In this document: positions 14,401 through 26,269 of the stretch, in pieces
Numbering within the stretch: the stretch's first letter is position 1
Layout: the number at the start of each line of letters is the position of its first letter
Assembly: GCA_026075535.2 (NCBI GenBank)
Contig: AP026543.1
Span: 3,472,001 to 3,536,000, forward strand
Direction of reading: 5' to 3'
Origin: Tricholoma matsutake
Lineage: Eukaryota > Basidiomycota > Agaricomycetes > Agaricales > Tricholomataceae
DNA length: 64,000 bases
The notes under the pieces: generated by a model
Databases searched by the model: none
What the model was told of the DNA's origin: nothing
The model's input: the letters and a program-made list of their open reading frames with translations, nothing else
Position numbers and translations under genes: made by a program

Positions 14401-15208
14401 GGCATCCGTCATTCAGGGTTGAAGGATTCTGCTGAGGCGGTGTTACGGAGTCTACTCTCCGTTGCAGTGCGCTCTCAAGCGAACGACGATCTGCCCAGTG
14501 GATTCAGGGACAGTATCTCAGCCGATGCTCTGGGCTATTTCCTAGCGCTTTTGCCACTTTCCACGACGCATCCTTCTTATCGTCGTTTGTTGGATGACTG
14601 CAACATTGACGATGCTTGGTTGCCGGACGCTGGTCTCGAGTCAATTGACGAGGATGAATATGGAACGCCTCGAATATCACCAGCTTTCCTGGGTATCAAT
14701 GATTCGAGCACTGCACTCCTTGTGACCACATTCGTGGGTACTATGCTCACAACCGCACAAGGAGACGACAAGGAGACCGAAATCCTTTGCTCTCTGTTAT
14801 CGGATATCGCAAGTTATTTCCCGCAGACTGTGGCGATGGCGTATGTGTCTGCGGTTTTCCTCTTCTGCCTTTGCTTAAGACTTACCGGTTTCGTCCAGGT
14901 ACGAAGGTCTGCAAGATCGAATCAAGGACACGTTCGCCAACTCGGCCAACGCATCCATCATTCGATCTATGTCAAACATTTTCCGAGTCGCGCTGCAAGA
15001 AAACTCTCGACTGGGTATGCTGAGGAACTCGGCATCCACGCTCACAGAGGATGTAGCCTCCGGGCCAAGTCGTACCCACCTGAATGCCCTCGATGAGTTA
15101 GGCTTGCAAGGACTGGCCAGTAATTTCCAGTTCCTGCCCCCAAACCGCGGACATGCGACTAAAATGATTAATTGGATTCCCGCGCTGGTTACTCTCATAA
15201 TTGCATAA
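5432..15208 (+). CDS. Neurofibromin/Ira-type Ras GTPase-activating protein
   Basis: A very large multi-exon gene. The likely start is the ATG at 5432 (MPVRRPSASAG); the last codons are ...ALVTLIIA before the stop at 15206-15208. The catalytic RasGAP domain spans about 9780-11130. It contains the arginine-finger block LFRSNS (Arg at 10417-10419), then the hallmark FISPAVVSP (about 10905) and RRGLMVVAKIIQNLAN (about 10970). Downstream, 11600-12480 matches the Sec14-PH module of neurofibromin: a CRAL-TRIO-like stretch (YLRRLYNVTAG) followed by a PH-like part. The long helical-repeat flanks before and after fit the size of NF1 and yeast Ira1/Ira2, which stimulate GTP hydrolysis by Ras and so restrain Ras-cAMP signalling. 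Many introns of ~45-60 nt break the frame; I did not resolve every junction. Family assignment is firm. Confidence 0.93.
10349..10396 (+). other. 48-nt stop-free intron just before the RasGAP arginine finger
   Basis: The 48-nt stretch is a multiple of three and contains no in-frame stop, so it can be misread as coding. It starts GTATTAG and ends TTGGCAG. Removing it joins ...EREVSHT to DTEANLFRSNS through a split Asp codon, giving the spacing known from human neurofibromin (EVELADSMQTLFRGNS). Keeping it would insert 16 residues between the preceding helix and the finger loop. Confidence 0.75.
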
Positions 15209-15517
15209 TTCTTGGTATAATCTCTACGCTCCTATGATCTGGCCAGATGTCCGTTCAGCCGTTTATACAGGTTTTCGAGTCGCTGCTCCGGATTATCGCT
15301 TTCATATCACGGTTATTCGTAATGTTGTCTTTGTCCACGTATAGTATGCTATTGTATGTCCTTAATGAGTTCCTTGCCTCTTTCCGGCGGCCCGCCAAAA
15401 GTTGATCAGGGTCACGTGTCGTAGCTCAGACTTGTAGTGTTAATTTATTGACTTCAAATTGACTTTGCCCATTCCTTCCATTATACCACGAAGACGATAC
15501 TCATCACCTTGTCACTT
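15209..15517. other. Short intergenic region between RasGAP and coiled-coil genes
   Basis: These 309 bases separate two genes on the same strand. They must hold the 3' end of the RasGAP transcript and the promoter of the next gene. I see no motif strong enough to name. Confidence 0.5.
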
Positions 15518-18500
15518 ATGCATGAACGAGAATCTAGTAACTTTCGTCCGGAAACCCCAGGTTCTCCGCGTCCGAACAGTCTCTACAATGTGATGACGAC
15601 CATCGACGACCTTACTCTCGCCTTGGCCAACTTCTCTAGGGTACCATCTCCGGAACCCCCTACTGTCCTGGAGTGTTGTTGTGGGAAGGAGGACTGTGCG
15701 AATCTAGCTGGGTGGCTGGATTTAAAGTCTCGCTTGGAGAGCCGACTGATATTGAGTGCAGGTGAGGAGGATTTGCTCGTCTTTCGCGTAGCTTAACGGC
15801 TTTCTTCAGAAGTGGGGCAGGCTTTACTGCAGCGGCATGAGGCGTACGTGCGGTGCCACGAAGTACGTCGTTGCGCCGCAGTCCGGAACGTTCTTCCCAA
15901 TTGATTGGCTCTGGCAGACTCAGGTTCAGCACACACGGAATCTTTCTGGGAAAGTGCAAGGGATTGACGCAGATGCTGCTCCGATGATTGAATCAGCAGA
16001 GTCTGAAATCTTAGCACTTGTCAAAGAAAAGGCCCTTTTGGAGAAGGTAATTTATGTCCTTCATTGGTCTCGGTTACGCATCTCATACCTAGTTCTTCAG
16101 CGCTTGAATCAAGCGTTGATCAATAATGAGGTGACAGAAGCTTCAAGTAAGATCATCCTCAATGAACTTCAAGAAGCACGGGCAACAATATCTCGTCTTA
16201 CGGCAAACCACGCTCGTTCAGTTGGTTTGGAAAACCGGTTATCTGCTGCCTTGAAAGAGAAGGACGATATGCAGCAAGAACGCGACAGTGAGTCGAATAA
16301 GGCGAAGTTGGCGGAATCTAGGTTTGCAGCAATGAAGGACAAAACAGGTTTGACCCCATCTTTTTTGCATTATTCAAACTGATGTCAGACGTCAGCAAAA
16401 TTGCAATCTGAGGTCCGGCGGCTGCAGGACGTGCTGGAAGAACGAAGATTATACCGCTTGGAATCTTCAGAATCAATACTGCAAGACGCTCGTGCTCGCC
16501 TTGACCTATTGAACAAGTCGGTAAGCTATGCTAGCATTATCAACGCTGACGAACTTTTAGCTCAAACTTAGGCTGACTAGCAAATAGGCCAGACTGCCAT
16601 GGCCGAACAAGCTGCCCTTACCAATGTCCTCGAGTCTCTGGTCAACGACAATGATGCATTGAAACAAGACAATGCAGAATTGCGAAATCTTCTGGCAGAA
16701 TCTCGTGAAGGAATTCATCTCCTACAGCAAGAAGTAGAGGAACATCGGGCGAACCCACCATCACGAACTGGCAGTAAGTATTATTGTTTTTCCGACTTTT
16801 CTTTTACTCACAACCGGTAAGCTGGCACGCCTTATCTACTACCACAAACATTTTCAGGCAATGCTCCCTCATCCTTGTTAAAGGAGCATACGGCAAGTTC
16901 CGCTCTTCTTCTCTCTACTTTTTCCATAATAGTCATATGTAGATGCGTACCTCTAGCCCCCGGAGCTCAAGCATGGAACAAAGGTCTCGTTGTTCTTTTG
17001 TAAGTTCACGACAGTTGCATTGTACGCTGCGTCCCGTTCATGACCTTCTAAGGAACCATTAACTCCTGAAACAAGTGGACGTCCTCTGTCTCCATCCGAT
17101 TCATTGGCGCCCTCAGAAATAAAGTGGACAGCATTCAGCCAGCCACAGCCCCGGTATCCGTCCTCTCACATCAGTATCGAAATAGAGGGATTCGTCGATA
17201 ATGATCCTCGCCTATCATCATCTCCAGAGAAGGCCCATACCCACGAGACATCCTTCTCTCGCTCGCGTGGCGTGCAAACCGAGGCTTGGTCTGGCTTGGC
17301 TTCGTTATACCCTGTGCAATCCTACTTACCCCCCTCTTCTCCACATGAACCTCGATCTGAGTCCTCGTCGTTCTCCGACTCCTCATCATCCAACCTCTCT
17401 GTCCTGTTGGAACGTATGGCGATTTTACACAACCGGCTAGTGCAGGCAGATGCGCTCACCCTCACAAATCGCCTAAAACGACAACACCTCAAAGGTGCTG
17501 ACGTTGGACACCTGTCCCGCAGTACCGTCAGCAACATCCTTGCTGAGGTAACTGGCCTGCGAACACAGTTCCGATTCCTAATGGAGGACGACAGGATAAT
17601 CACGCCTTGCACACGCAAGGATTTCCGTGTGTTCTTCAAGTTGTTCAAAGATATCTTTACGGAGATGGGTGAAATGCGTGTGACTCTCAACGATGTTGTA
17701 CTTGATCCTGCGATTGCTTCACGGGTCAGTGAGCAAGTTTTACATCCCAGCAAAGTAGAAGCTGAAAGAAGAGAGAAAGAGCAAGATAATACAGGTTCAG
17801 CAGCTGTTAGTGCTTGGATGGCTCCAATCTCTAAACTGTTCCAAACAAGAGGGGATAATTCTGGGGGGCAGTCAGGTATCGTTCGCTCTGCGAGCACTCG
17901 GGGGAGGACGCGCAGATTCGTCCCTAAATTAGGACCTGCGCTTTCAGCTTCAGCAACGACTGTCAATGTTGAGTTCTCGGGGACTGGAGTCGGCCGACCG
18001 ACGACAAGTACTGTTGCGTCCCAAGCGTTGCATGACCCCTGTGTGCCCTCCGAGAATGCGTCAACTTCTCAGGGCATCTCTCTTGGTGTAATGGACATAT
18101 TTGCAGGGGCACCCCGGGCACCTGCTGATCCATGGGTTGTCCTTGCGAAAGCTCCTCGCCGAGTGCACTCGTTTATGCAACTAGCAAATGAGCTCAGCCC
18201 CCCACCCCCCAGAAGGTCAGCGAATAGCGGAAGTATGCTCTCTCGCGAGGTAGATGCCGTGATTGATGGCGAGGGACCGCTACAACACGACGAAGAATCT
18301 GACCACGTAGCACCTCTCCTGCAGCGTACGCTGCGCCATCGTGGATTGTCTGATTCGTCCATCCACTCGACATTCTCGAGCCATGCTGATGAAACCTGGT
18401 CTCCTGCTTCAGGCGCTGTTATAAATAGCAAAATCTCACCTCGACAAGACCGTACTTCTGTCTTCCGTGCTTTCAGCAAGACAATGCAGAACTTTGGCAT

Positions 18501-18780
18501 AACTGCAGGCACAACATCTGGAGCCGAAAGTAGAGGAAGCATCCCCTCCTTCTCACCTCAGCGACCATCTTCCCATTCCAGATCCCAACCAAGGCAAGCT
18601 CGGGCGCCGAGCCCTGGGCACCTTCATAGCCTTCTCCCGACTTTGTCGGCCTGGGCGGCTGCTGGCTCTGTTCTTGATATCAATGCAGGGAATGATCCAT
18701 TCCTACCTTCCAGTTTTAGGGACCCTTCTCTTTTGCAGAGGACACGACTTGACGCCAGGGCGCATCATGATTTTTTCTAA
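15518..18780 (+). CDS. Coiled-coil, Ser-rich protein of unknown function
   Basis: The ATG at 15518 opens MHERESSNFRPETPGSP. Short introns follow at about 15763-15809, 15861-15915, 16048-16100, 16346-16389 and further on. Spliced, the N-terminus has a small CCCGKEDC cluster and then a long heptad-rich coiled coil (about 15930-16760; for example VRRLQDVLEERR and LRNLLAESREGIHLLQQEVEEH). The last exon is open from about 17104 to the stop at 18780. It holds a conserved-looking helical block at 17400-17760 (LKRQHLKGADVGHLSRSTVS...), then a disordered Ser/Pro/Arg-rich tail ending HHDFF. I recognise no enzyme motif. A cytoskeletal, septal or scaffold role is conceivable but is inference only. Confidence 0.75.
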
Positions 18781-19754
18781 AAGCATTGCTTATATCTCAT
18801 CCCTATGTATTCATTCTATTTATTGTATCATGTTCTCATCGCAATCGCTTACTATTCCTGAACTTGCAAACACGTCGCGTGCATCTTCTGTACTGTTATA
18901 TACAACAGATTCTGCGAGTTCCGTTCGCTTGGCTGGCCGCAAAACTGTTGACGACTCGTCAATAATGAAGAATGAAAGAAGAGGTAATATATAGGAAATA
19001 TCGTCAAGGATATCAATTGTTATACATGCAGTAAGCAGACACCCTCCCGCTATCCTAAGCGTACTCCCTTATGAGTTACGATCTTCCCGCGCCCTTCATA
19101 CCATACACTAGAGCACATGGACGATGTGGAGCAGCGCCACATTATTCAGACGTTCGTCAGGCTCAGAGGGCAGGGTACTCATGTGAGCAGCGTGATATAG
19201 TCAGTATTCTAATCGAATGTGCCAAGGATATGTCATTGACAGTAGCGTGTCACCCAGACACGCACATTGCCGGATATTCTGACAAAGGCAAGTTTATTAT
19301 CATCGGTGCTTCACAATAAGCGCCCACAAAAGGTTAAATATTTTTTTGCCCTATGTTCAGAATTTAGGATGTATGTGATAATTGAAACAGTCCGTACACT
19401 CGGCCACTATCACTATGACAATCATTCTATGAAAGTCTCCAAGCATTCCTGAACAGCCATGTTGAAAGTAAAGTCCATTAGTTTCTAAGTCTCTGCCTTT
19501 GCCATGGAGCTAGATACTTCAAACAGCTCTCCGGGCGTTCGCCGTTGAGGCCTCAGACTCGATCCCATATTGCTGGGAAACACATGGTTAATGACAGCCG
19601 ACCCTGAAATAGCATCTCATCGAGACAGACCCTTACCACGATGATGTTCCCAGAGACTCAGACCAAAGCATCCGGTCCTTTGAAGAATTATATGACCCAT
19701 GGATTCTGGTGATCTACCGTAGCGTCTTTCTCCGAGTCTCCCACCTGGTGACAG
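18781..19754. other. Intergenic region
   Basis: About 970 bases between two plus-strand genes. Small open frames such as 19071-19319 show no recognisable domain, and I could not splice them onto the RGS gene. I see no repeats or RNA genes. An upstream non-coding exon of the next gene cannot be excluded. Confidence 0.4.
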
Positions 19755-21584
19755 ATGCTAGCTTCCTATCTCGATAACGAGACTAGCAGTCGCCAATCTG
19801 CTCTCATCATGCTAGCAAGAACTTCTGGACCAAGACTCCATCCTTGGGCTGCGAAATTGAACTGGAAAGCCGAGCTTTCGAGTATCACTCTTGGTAAATC
19901 TTTGTATTTCCACGTTTTATGTCGAGATGATACGATTCAACCTCTTCTTATCCAGCCAATGTCCTTTCTGGTGATACCTGTTCTCCGATCAGGTAGTGAA
20001 ATACATTTTGTATCGTGTGCCACCCTGAACACAAATCTGGTTTATTTCCTATTTACAGTTTGGAGGATTTCGAGAGGTACCTCACATACAATGTATGTCT
20101 ATTTTTCCTCACGAAAAAAAAAACATCATTCCGCAGCCGTGAAACTCATGCTACTATACAGGAACACTCGGTAGAGACTCTCCAGTTTCTCGTATGGTTC
20201 CAGGTGACAGCCGTTAACCACCACTTACTATTGACGTACGACTCAACATAGAGCGATACCAGGATTATCGGGAACGTTTTCCCAAGGTTCATTCAGCGAA
20301 ACATGATTTCGCGTTAGGCACGTCCTGTCATGCGGAAATTGAGCGACGCGCTACGGAGAGCATCAGGAAGATGGAGGAGATGGAATATATCCAAAAGTAT
20401 CCCACGGCTGCAACGGCAGATGTGAACTCACTTGGGCCCTCTTCGATCACTTCAACCCCCACCGCCGAAGATGCTCTTCTGAGAACAGCATGTTCTCGGG
20501 CTGTTGCTACGTTTCTCAGTCCGAATGCCTCGAAGGAGTTGCCGGTCGATGCATTAGTGCGAGATACAGTCATCCGCACTTTGGCGTATGACTGTCATCC
20601 TGATGTCGTGAGTTTTCTAATTGATATGTTTTCACAATGTTCAAGTTGTCTGCACAGTTTTTGCCTGTTTATGAAGAAGTGTACAACCTTCTGGAAAGAC
20701 ATAGTCTCCCCACATTTCTTGCAAGGTCAAGCTCAAACACTGATAGAAGAATTCAGATGATCTTGTGCGATATCCTGTCCGCCGTCAACTTACGTGTTGG
20801 CATTTACTGCTGATCATAATCAGATACTGCGTTGGTTATCTTACACTTGTCCTTGGACTTATTACCACAATTATATTAACAATGCTATTACCGACTCCTC
20901 CGGAAACCAACCGTTGTTGGAGACTACTCACCGCAGTCCTTTTCTCACTAGGGTCCATGCAGTGCTATGCCGCTTGGAGGGGGTACATATTCTAACACTA
21001 CAACATCGTAAATCTTTACGCTTACTTCACCCCCCAACAGATTTTGCGGCGTACTATGCATCCGAGGAGTTAAACAGTTGAACGAGTGGGACATGCAAGA
21101 AATGAGCGAGGACACAATGATCTTCATAGGGAGCATACTGGGACCTCGAGCAGTGCAATTGATGCACACAAGCCCAAAGGACGAGAACTGCAACAGGACC
21201 GACTCTCAGTGCTGTTCTGGAGATGACGTCAAACGAGGTTCCCATGCGTCGCTCGCGGTTTTTCCCAGCAGAAATGCCCAGGACATTGTTACCATTGCAC
21301 CGTTCACGAATCTGGAGCCTAGTGACATCACTTCTTCGCGCGCCACCTCAAAGAGGCCGCCACGCAGTCTCAGTGGGCCTTTTGGGCCGGTGACTGCGGT
21401 GCTAGATCCAAGGATTAAGGCAGTTCATCGTCAGGTGTTTGGTGAGACGATAATGGTTGGGTTAATCGTTATGTTGGTGAGCTGCCTTTGTGTACGTTGA
21501 CGTAGTTGATGATCAAACTTGGTCTGTGCTTAGGTCTTTTCGTCAGTTGTTTTGTCGATTCCTGGTCGACCTCAAGTTGGTTAG
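19755..21584 (+). CDS. RGS-domain membrane protein, Rax1-like
   Basis: Exon 1 is 19755-19893 and exon 2 is 19956-19992. Exon 3 starts at 20059, and introns follow at about 20093, 20205 and later. Splicing gives ITLANVLSGDTCSPISLEDF then ERYLTYNEHSVETLQFLVWF and RYQDYRERFP, a typical start of a fungal RGS fold. It continues through a helical stretch (AVATFLSPNASKELPVDALV) to 20750. After the RGS part come two hydrophobic segments near 20820-20990 (LTLVLGLITTIILTML; LLTAVLFSLGSM) and a third near 21445-21480 (TIMVGLIVMLV), then a short tail ending at the stop 21582-21584. RGS followed by membrane helices is the layout of the yeast bud-site protein Rax1 and its fungal relatives. A 5' exon upstream is possible; function in this species is inferred. 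Confidence 0.8.
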
Positions 21585-21799
21585 AATTGGATCATTGTCA
21601 TTGTTGCTAAGATGCAAATTTTGTGTATTATTATCCGCATTCTACATGTTGCTGTACATAGGTGACCGGCGGTGATCCGAGGTTATTTACGTCTGTTGTC
21701 GTCCCTTCTTGACGCAAGATTTAGTAAACAGCTGAGTTCCTTCAAAGCAATCCTTTCTTGACTAAATCGCAATCAAATCGTGGTGGCCCATTGACCTCC
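21585..21799. other. Short intergenic spacer
   Basis: About 215 bases between two same-strand genes, T-rich near the left end. It presumably holds the 3' UTR of the RGS gene and the promoter of the next gene. No specific motif is visible. Confidence 0.4.
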
Positions 21800-24154
21800 A
21801 TGATGCTCACCGCAACAGCTAGGGAATTCCGGTCCGATGCTGCAATCGCATCCTCACATACTGAAGATCTACAACCTAACGAAACTATCAACAAACGCCA
21901 GCGTGCTGCACCCCCGACAGTTCTATCGGCTTCTGTTAAACCACCAACACCATACAATCGATGGAGGCATAGTAGTAGAGGAGGACACGCAGGGAGTCGT
22001 GGTAACGGGATCAAACAGGGTGGCGACTCCTCGCGCGGGTCCGGTGGCTGGACTCAGCATGCCATGCGTGGAAACAAGCCCTGGCGAGGTAAATATGTGA
22101 GTGGCCGTGGCCGCGGTGCAAACAACTTGGCTTGGAGTCGTCCATCGTTCCGCCCAGAAAACCGGCAAACCAGCCGCACCCCAGCCCTCCCAGTCGTGAT
22201 GAAGCCTCCGAAAAAACCCAAAGAATCTTTGTTGTCGCGTTCTGAGTTCCCACCACTTCCTATGCCCCCCGTAGCCTCACCGCCTATGACGAAGCGTCTT
22301 GCGATTAAGCTCGAATCTCATTCTCAGCCTGCTGTTACCCCGTCCCCGACAATAAAGCCTCTCACGGCCACAAGCCACCTATCTAGACCCAATCCAATAT
22401 ACCAGCCAATTTCCGATTCCCCGGCTTCTTTGAATACATACCAGGAAACTGCGCAACCCCCCGCATCACCTGAGCAGCTGCTAAGATTTAAACCCAATCA
22501 GACGTTTATGGATGAAACTATATCTTCACCATGTATATTCAAACGCTCTACCTCACCGACGTTCAAACGCAGGAAACTTGCTCACAGTCCTGAGCCTTCA
22601 ATCAATGTGAAGGTTGAGGAAGTTGAGCCAGTAGCCTCATCCCAAATCTTCCAATCTCACTCATATGCAATTCCGGACACTATTAAAATTGAAAAACGGA
22701 GCTCATCACCGCCTCCTCGTCACCTAGTTAAAGAATCCTGCAGCTTCTACCCCCTCCCTGAAGATTGTCGGAAATCGAACCCAGAATACATGAAGAACCG
22801 ACAAGCTTTCTTCTCCAGAGAATACAACGTTCTTAAATATCTGGGATTGAAAAGGAAGAAAGTCATATTTAGGCTCGTTTGTTCATCCTTCCTTCCCGCT
22901 GGGATACTTATTATACAGCTAGGGATGACGGCATGGTTATAGAATGGACAAGCAATACACCAGTGTGGTCCGATACACTCCGCCCAGAACCCCCGAATAT
23001 TTCATCCGTGATTGAGGAAGCACTGCAATCAAACAGCAGCAACCATTCCGGTAAGCGAAAGTCCACAACTCCTCGGAGATCAACTAGTCGCAGCGTCCAG
23101 AGTCGTACTATTGTAGCTGCAGACTCCAGTTCATCTCGACAAGCTACTTTTTCTGTTGAGTCCACATCTCCGCCTCGATCTGGTCCTCCTGAGCAGAAAT
23201 CTGTATTTTCACCGTCGTCGATCCCTCTCCCGCGACGACGTAAACTTCCTATTTATAAGCCACGGCTACCAAAGGCTGGTGATGAAAATCTTAACACCAC
23301 AACTTCACCCTTGACTGTGAGGGAAGACACTCACATAGGAATGCTACCGGAATTGGAGCATGACAGGATCAGCGCAATTGACAGGGAAAATGACAGTCTC
23401 ACGTCGACATCTACCTCCAGTAATATTGCAACCGAAACCAAGACAAATGGCGTCGCTTCGAATGTCCGATGGCCTATCGAGGAACTAGGCAGGGTTGAGC
23501 CACTGGTAGTCGACTACCTTCAAAGGTCCGAAACACTCCTTCACACTATTGGTCTCAACTCAGCAGTTGGATAGATACATCCGAGCATTTGACACTGGTC
23601 GCACTGCGCTTCAGAACGCCTACTCAGAAGACGCGCTGTTCTCTTATAGAATGACATTGGTTACTCCATCGTCGTCGGCATCTCAGTCTTCAAGTTTCAT
23701 AAGCTATCGCCTACCCCAAGTTACTTCTGCAGTATCCTCCATTCTGCCGCTATACAGATTCCGTCTGCGCGAAGAGGCAGGTGAGGTGCACTACGACGTG
23801 GTATCGCTAGGCGGCCAGGCAGGTGGTGGGATTCTGCTAACTGTGCATGGTGCGCTGGCGCGTGCAGATCCTAATGTTGAACTTGCTAAGAGGAGTGAGT
23901 ACGATCATGTGATGGCAGTGGACCAGAGCTTTGTTTTGCATCGGAATATGTCGGTGGATGGCGTTGACGAGCATGGAGGGGGAGATCAAGATACGAGCGG
24001 GATGGAGGGAAAAGAAACACTGGCGCCTTGGCCGCTAGTTGCTGTGTCTCATCAAATGATCGTGAGGGATATCGACGTGAGGAGTGGGAGGACAAAATTT
24101 CCGCTGCCTATCGTGTCAGTGTCATTGGAGCAATTCCCTTGGTTGGTGTGCTAG
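21800..24154 (+). CDS. RG-rich protein with C-terminal NTF2-like domain
   Basis: Starts at ATG 21800 or the adjacent ATG 21803 (MLTATAREFRSDAA). The first 150 residues are rich in Arg/Gly (SSRGGHAGSRGNGIKQGG, VSGRGRGANN), typical of disordered RNA-binding tails. A long Ser/Pro-rich region follows. An intron with acceptor near 22920 precedes DDGMVIEW. A second intron, with donor after 23535 and acceptor ending ...TTGGATAG near 23573, joins VVDYLQ to RYIRAFDTGRTALQNAYS. This last part (to 24154, ...EQFPWLVC) looks like the NTF2-like fold of Mex67/NXF export factors: a start of the form YLxRYxxxFDxxR, VDQSFVLHRN, and PLVAVSHQMIVRD near the end. The RG tail plus NTF2 fold suggests an RNA or RNP role, but no leucine-rich repeats or UBA domain are seen, so it is not a standard Mex67. 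Confidence 0.72.
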
Positions 24155-24854
24155 GTCGGTCTGGTAGTGTTTTCGTTTTCGTTTCTTGATCCTCGCAATA
24201 ATTGGATGGACGTGGTTTGTCGAGCTACTTGTTTGTATAGGTTTTCTTATTGTATCTTGACGTCGATGTCGACCGCACTAGATACAGAGCGCATCGTGCA
24301 CCGCTCATCTTTGGCGTTTATGTATGCGGTCAGGACCGTGCCTTTATTCTACATAAGCGTAGCTTCGGTTGAGATCTGCTTCTATGGGTGTCCTCTACCT
24401 TACTTCTTACTAATTTCTCACACTGGCTGAACGACGTCTTCAAAGACAGGCTATTCTCACACAGGCGTGTAATCTCCTGATATTGCCCGGCACTGCTACC
24501 CCGGACTGTCGATATGAGCAGCGTGAGATGTTGGAAAGCTGGCTAGGCCATTGGAGTAGCTCCGGATCCACACTACTGTACAGAGTTATGTAAAAGATGT
24601 TTAGCTTGATCTGAATAGGCGAATTCGGTGCTTATTAGGTATACAAATTAAGCCATGCAGCGAAAAACAGAATACAAGTCATCACAGAACGTAGGATGGC
24701 GTCGTAAGATATTGACCTACCTCGAAAAGAAAGTCTATAGATAAGTAAATACTGCAGTAGATGGTATCGGAGTCAGCAGCATTCGAATTTCATGCGAAGC
24801 ATATGGATGAGGGAAAATGATATAAGAACAAAATGACACACGAGGCGGTGGGAA
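24155..24854. other. Intergenic region between convergent genes
   Basis: About 700 bases separating the 3' ends of the NTF2-like gene (plus) and the stomatin gene (minus). No coding pattern, repeat or RNA gene is visible; it presumably holds both 3' UTRs. Confidence 0.45.
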
Positions 24855-26269
24855 TTAAATTTGGGCAACGCTATTCAAAAGGCCAGCGCGGCCGGCCGGG
24901 CCAATTCCGCCTTCTCCGGATTCGCTCTGGGACCCGACGGCTTGGCTGGCCATTTGACCGACCACGTCGCTTTGGAGCTGCATCGGCACGAATATCACCT
25001 TGCTGCCAGCTGATTTGGCCATGGTTTGCACTGCGGAAGGAATAATCAAAATCACACATAGGGGTATACACGGCGTTAAATATAACTCACAGGCTTCGAG
25101 TTGCCGAATCTGCATAGCAGCCGGTGACGCAAGGATATCAGCTGCCTGGCGCATGAGTCTCGCTGAGTCGACTTCTGCGCGTGCGGCGATGACTTTCGAC
25201 TCTCCGATACGCTTCTGTTGAGCAGCTGATGAAAGGGAGGCCGAGACTTCGGGGCTGAAGATGATATCCTTGATTAAGATGCCCTCGATCGCCACGCCCC
25301 ACTTATCGGCGACGTCACCAACAATCTCGGCAATTTCAAAGGCAATGGCCTCACGCTCCGTGACAACACTTTGGACGGCGCGTGCACCGACCACGTGGCG
25401 GAGCGTCGTCTGTGCACGTTCCACGAGTGCTTGGCGGAGGTCTGTAATACCGAATGCAGCACGATAGGGGTTGCAGATTTGGAAGTAAATCACAGAGTCA
25501 CTGGTATCGAGAGTGAGTGAACCATTAGTGAATTCCGTCATTACAGGATGAATGATGGACATACATTTCGACGTTAACATTGTCACGAGTACTGTACAGA
25601 GGATATTTAGGGAATTGGATCGAATCGTGTGACGAGAAATACGCACATGACAGTTTGTCTTCCGATCGGACTGATCTGGATCTTGACGTCGACAATACGA
25701 AGGGACTCTGTGCAGACGTTGACTTGGACAAGGCCAGGGTCGACAGACTTGTAGAACTGTCCAAAACGTGACACAAGACCCACGGAACCTTGGGACAAGG
25801 CAAGGTCAGATGCAGGCTAAGGTCGTAAGACTGCAAGTGGTACCTTGGTGGACGTTGCGGAATGGATTGGGGCATGGACAACAGGGAACAGCTCCGAAGA
25901 ATCCAACGCATGAACCTAAACCTTGCAAGAGAGAGCCATAGACTCCATGCGTAACTTCTCCTGTTCCAAGGTCTTGGGCGTAAGACGGCTGAAATTTTGT
26001 TGGAGGACAAAGAAAGTTAAGGAAACATATGGCGAACCTGCATCTCACTTCGCTTCAACGGCTGAACATTGATCAACTTTGAGGTATCTCCAGCCCTCTT
26101 TGGACCCGCTGGATCCTCTTCGGTTACTAGTCGAAGAGAAATGAGCGCTAAGGGGGATCAAAGCTCACTCAACCGGCATACCGTGAGCAGCGTGATGGTC
26201 GACCACATTCGATGTAGAAGAGGTGGGAGAGGATGGGCGTGCCTTAGAATCCATTCCGTTGCGATCCAT
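24855..26269 (-). CDS. Stomatin-like SPFH/band 7 membrane protein
   Basis: Exon 1 starts at 26269 (MDRNGMDSKARPSSPTSSTS). An intron with donor near 26195 follows, then the exon ending RSEMQ, joined to PSYAQDLGTGEVTHGVYGSL. Next comes a short hydrophobic hairpin-like stretch (LGSCVGFFGAVPCCPCPNPF) with several Cys, probable lipid-attachment sites. The SPFH core follows: QGSVGLVSRFGQFYKSVDPG, a strand block (LRIVDVKIQISPIGRQTVM), ICNPYRAAFGITDLRQALVE, then the Ala/Glu-rich helix (SAAQQKRIGESKVIAARAEV). It ends SKVIFVPMQLQ...LLNSVAQI at 24855. Stomatins form oligomeric scaffolds in membranes and modulate channels; the hairpin plus SPFH order is the family hallmark. Three to five introns interrupt the core. 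Mitochondrial versus plasma-membrane location cannot be settled; the Cys-rich hairpin favours the plasma-membrane type. Confidence 0.88.

Noticed and set aside
17322..17966. 214-codon minus-strand frame
   Set aside because: Lies inside the long last exon of the coiled-coil gene and mirrors its Ser/Arg-rich codons.
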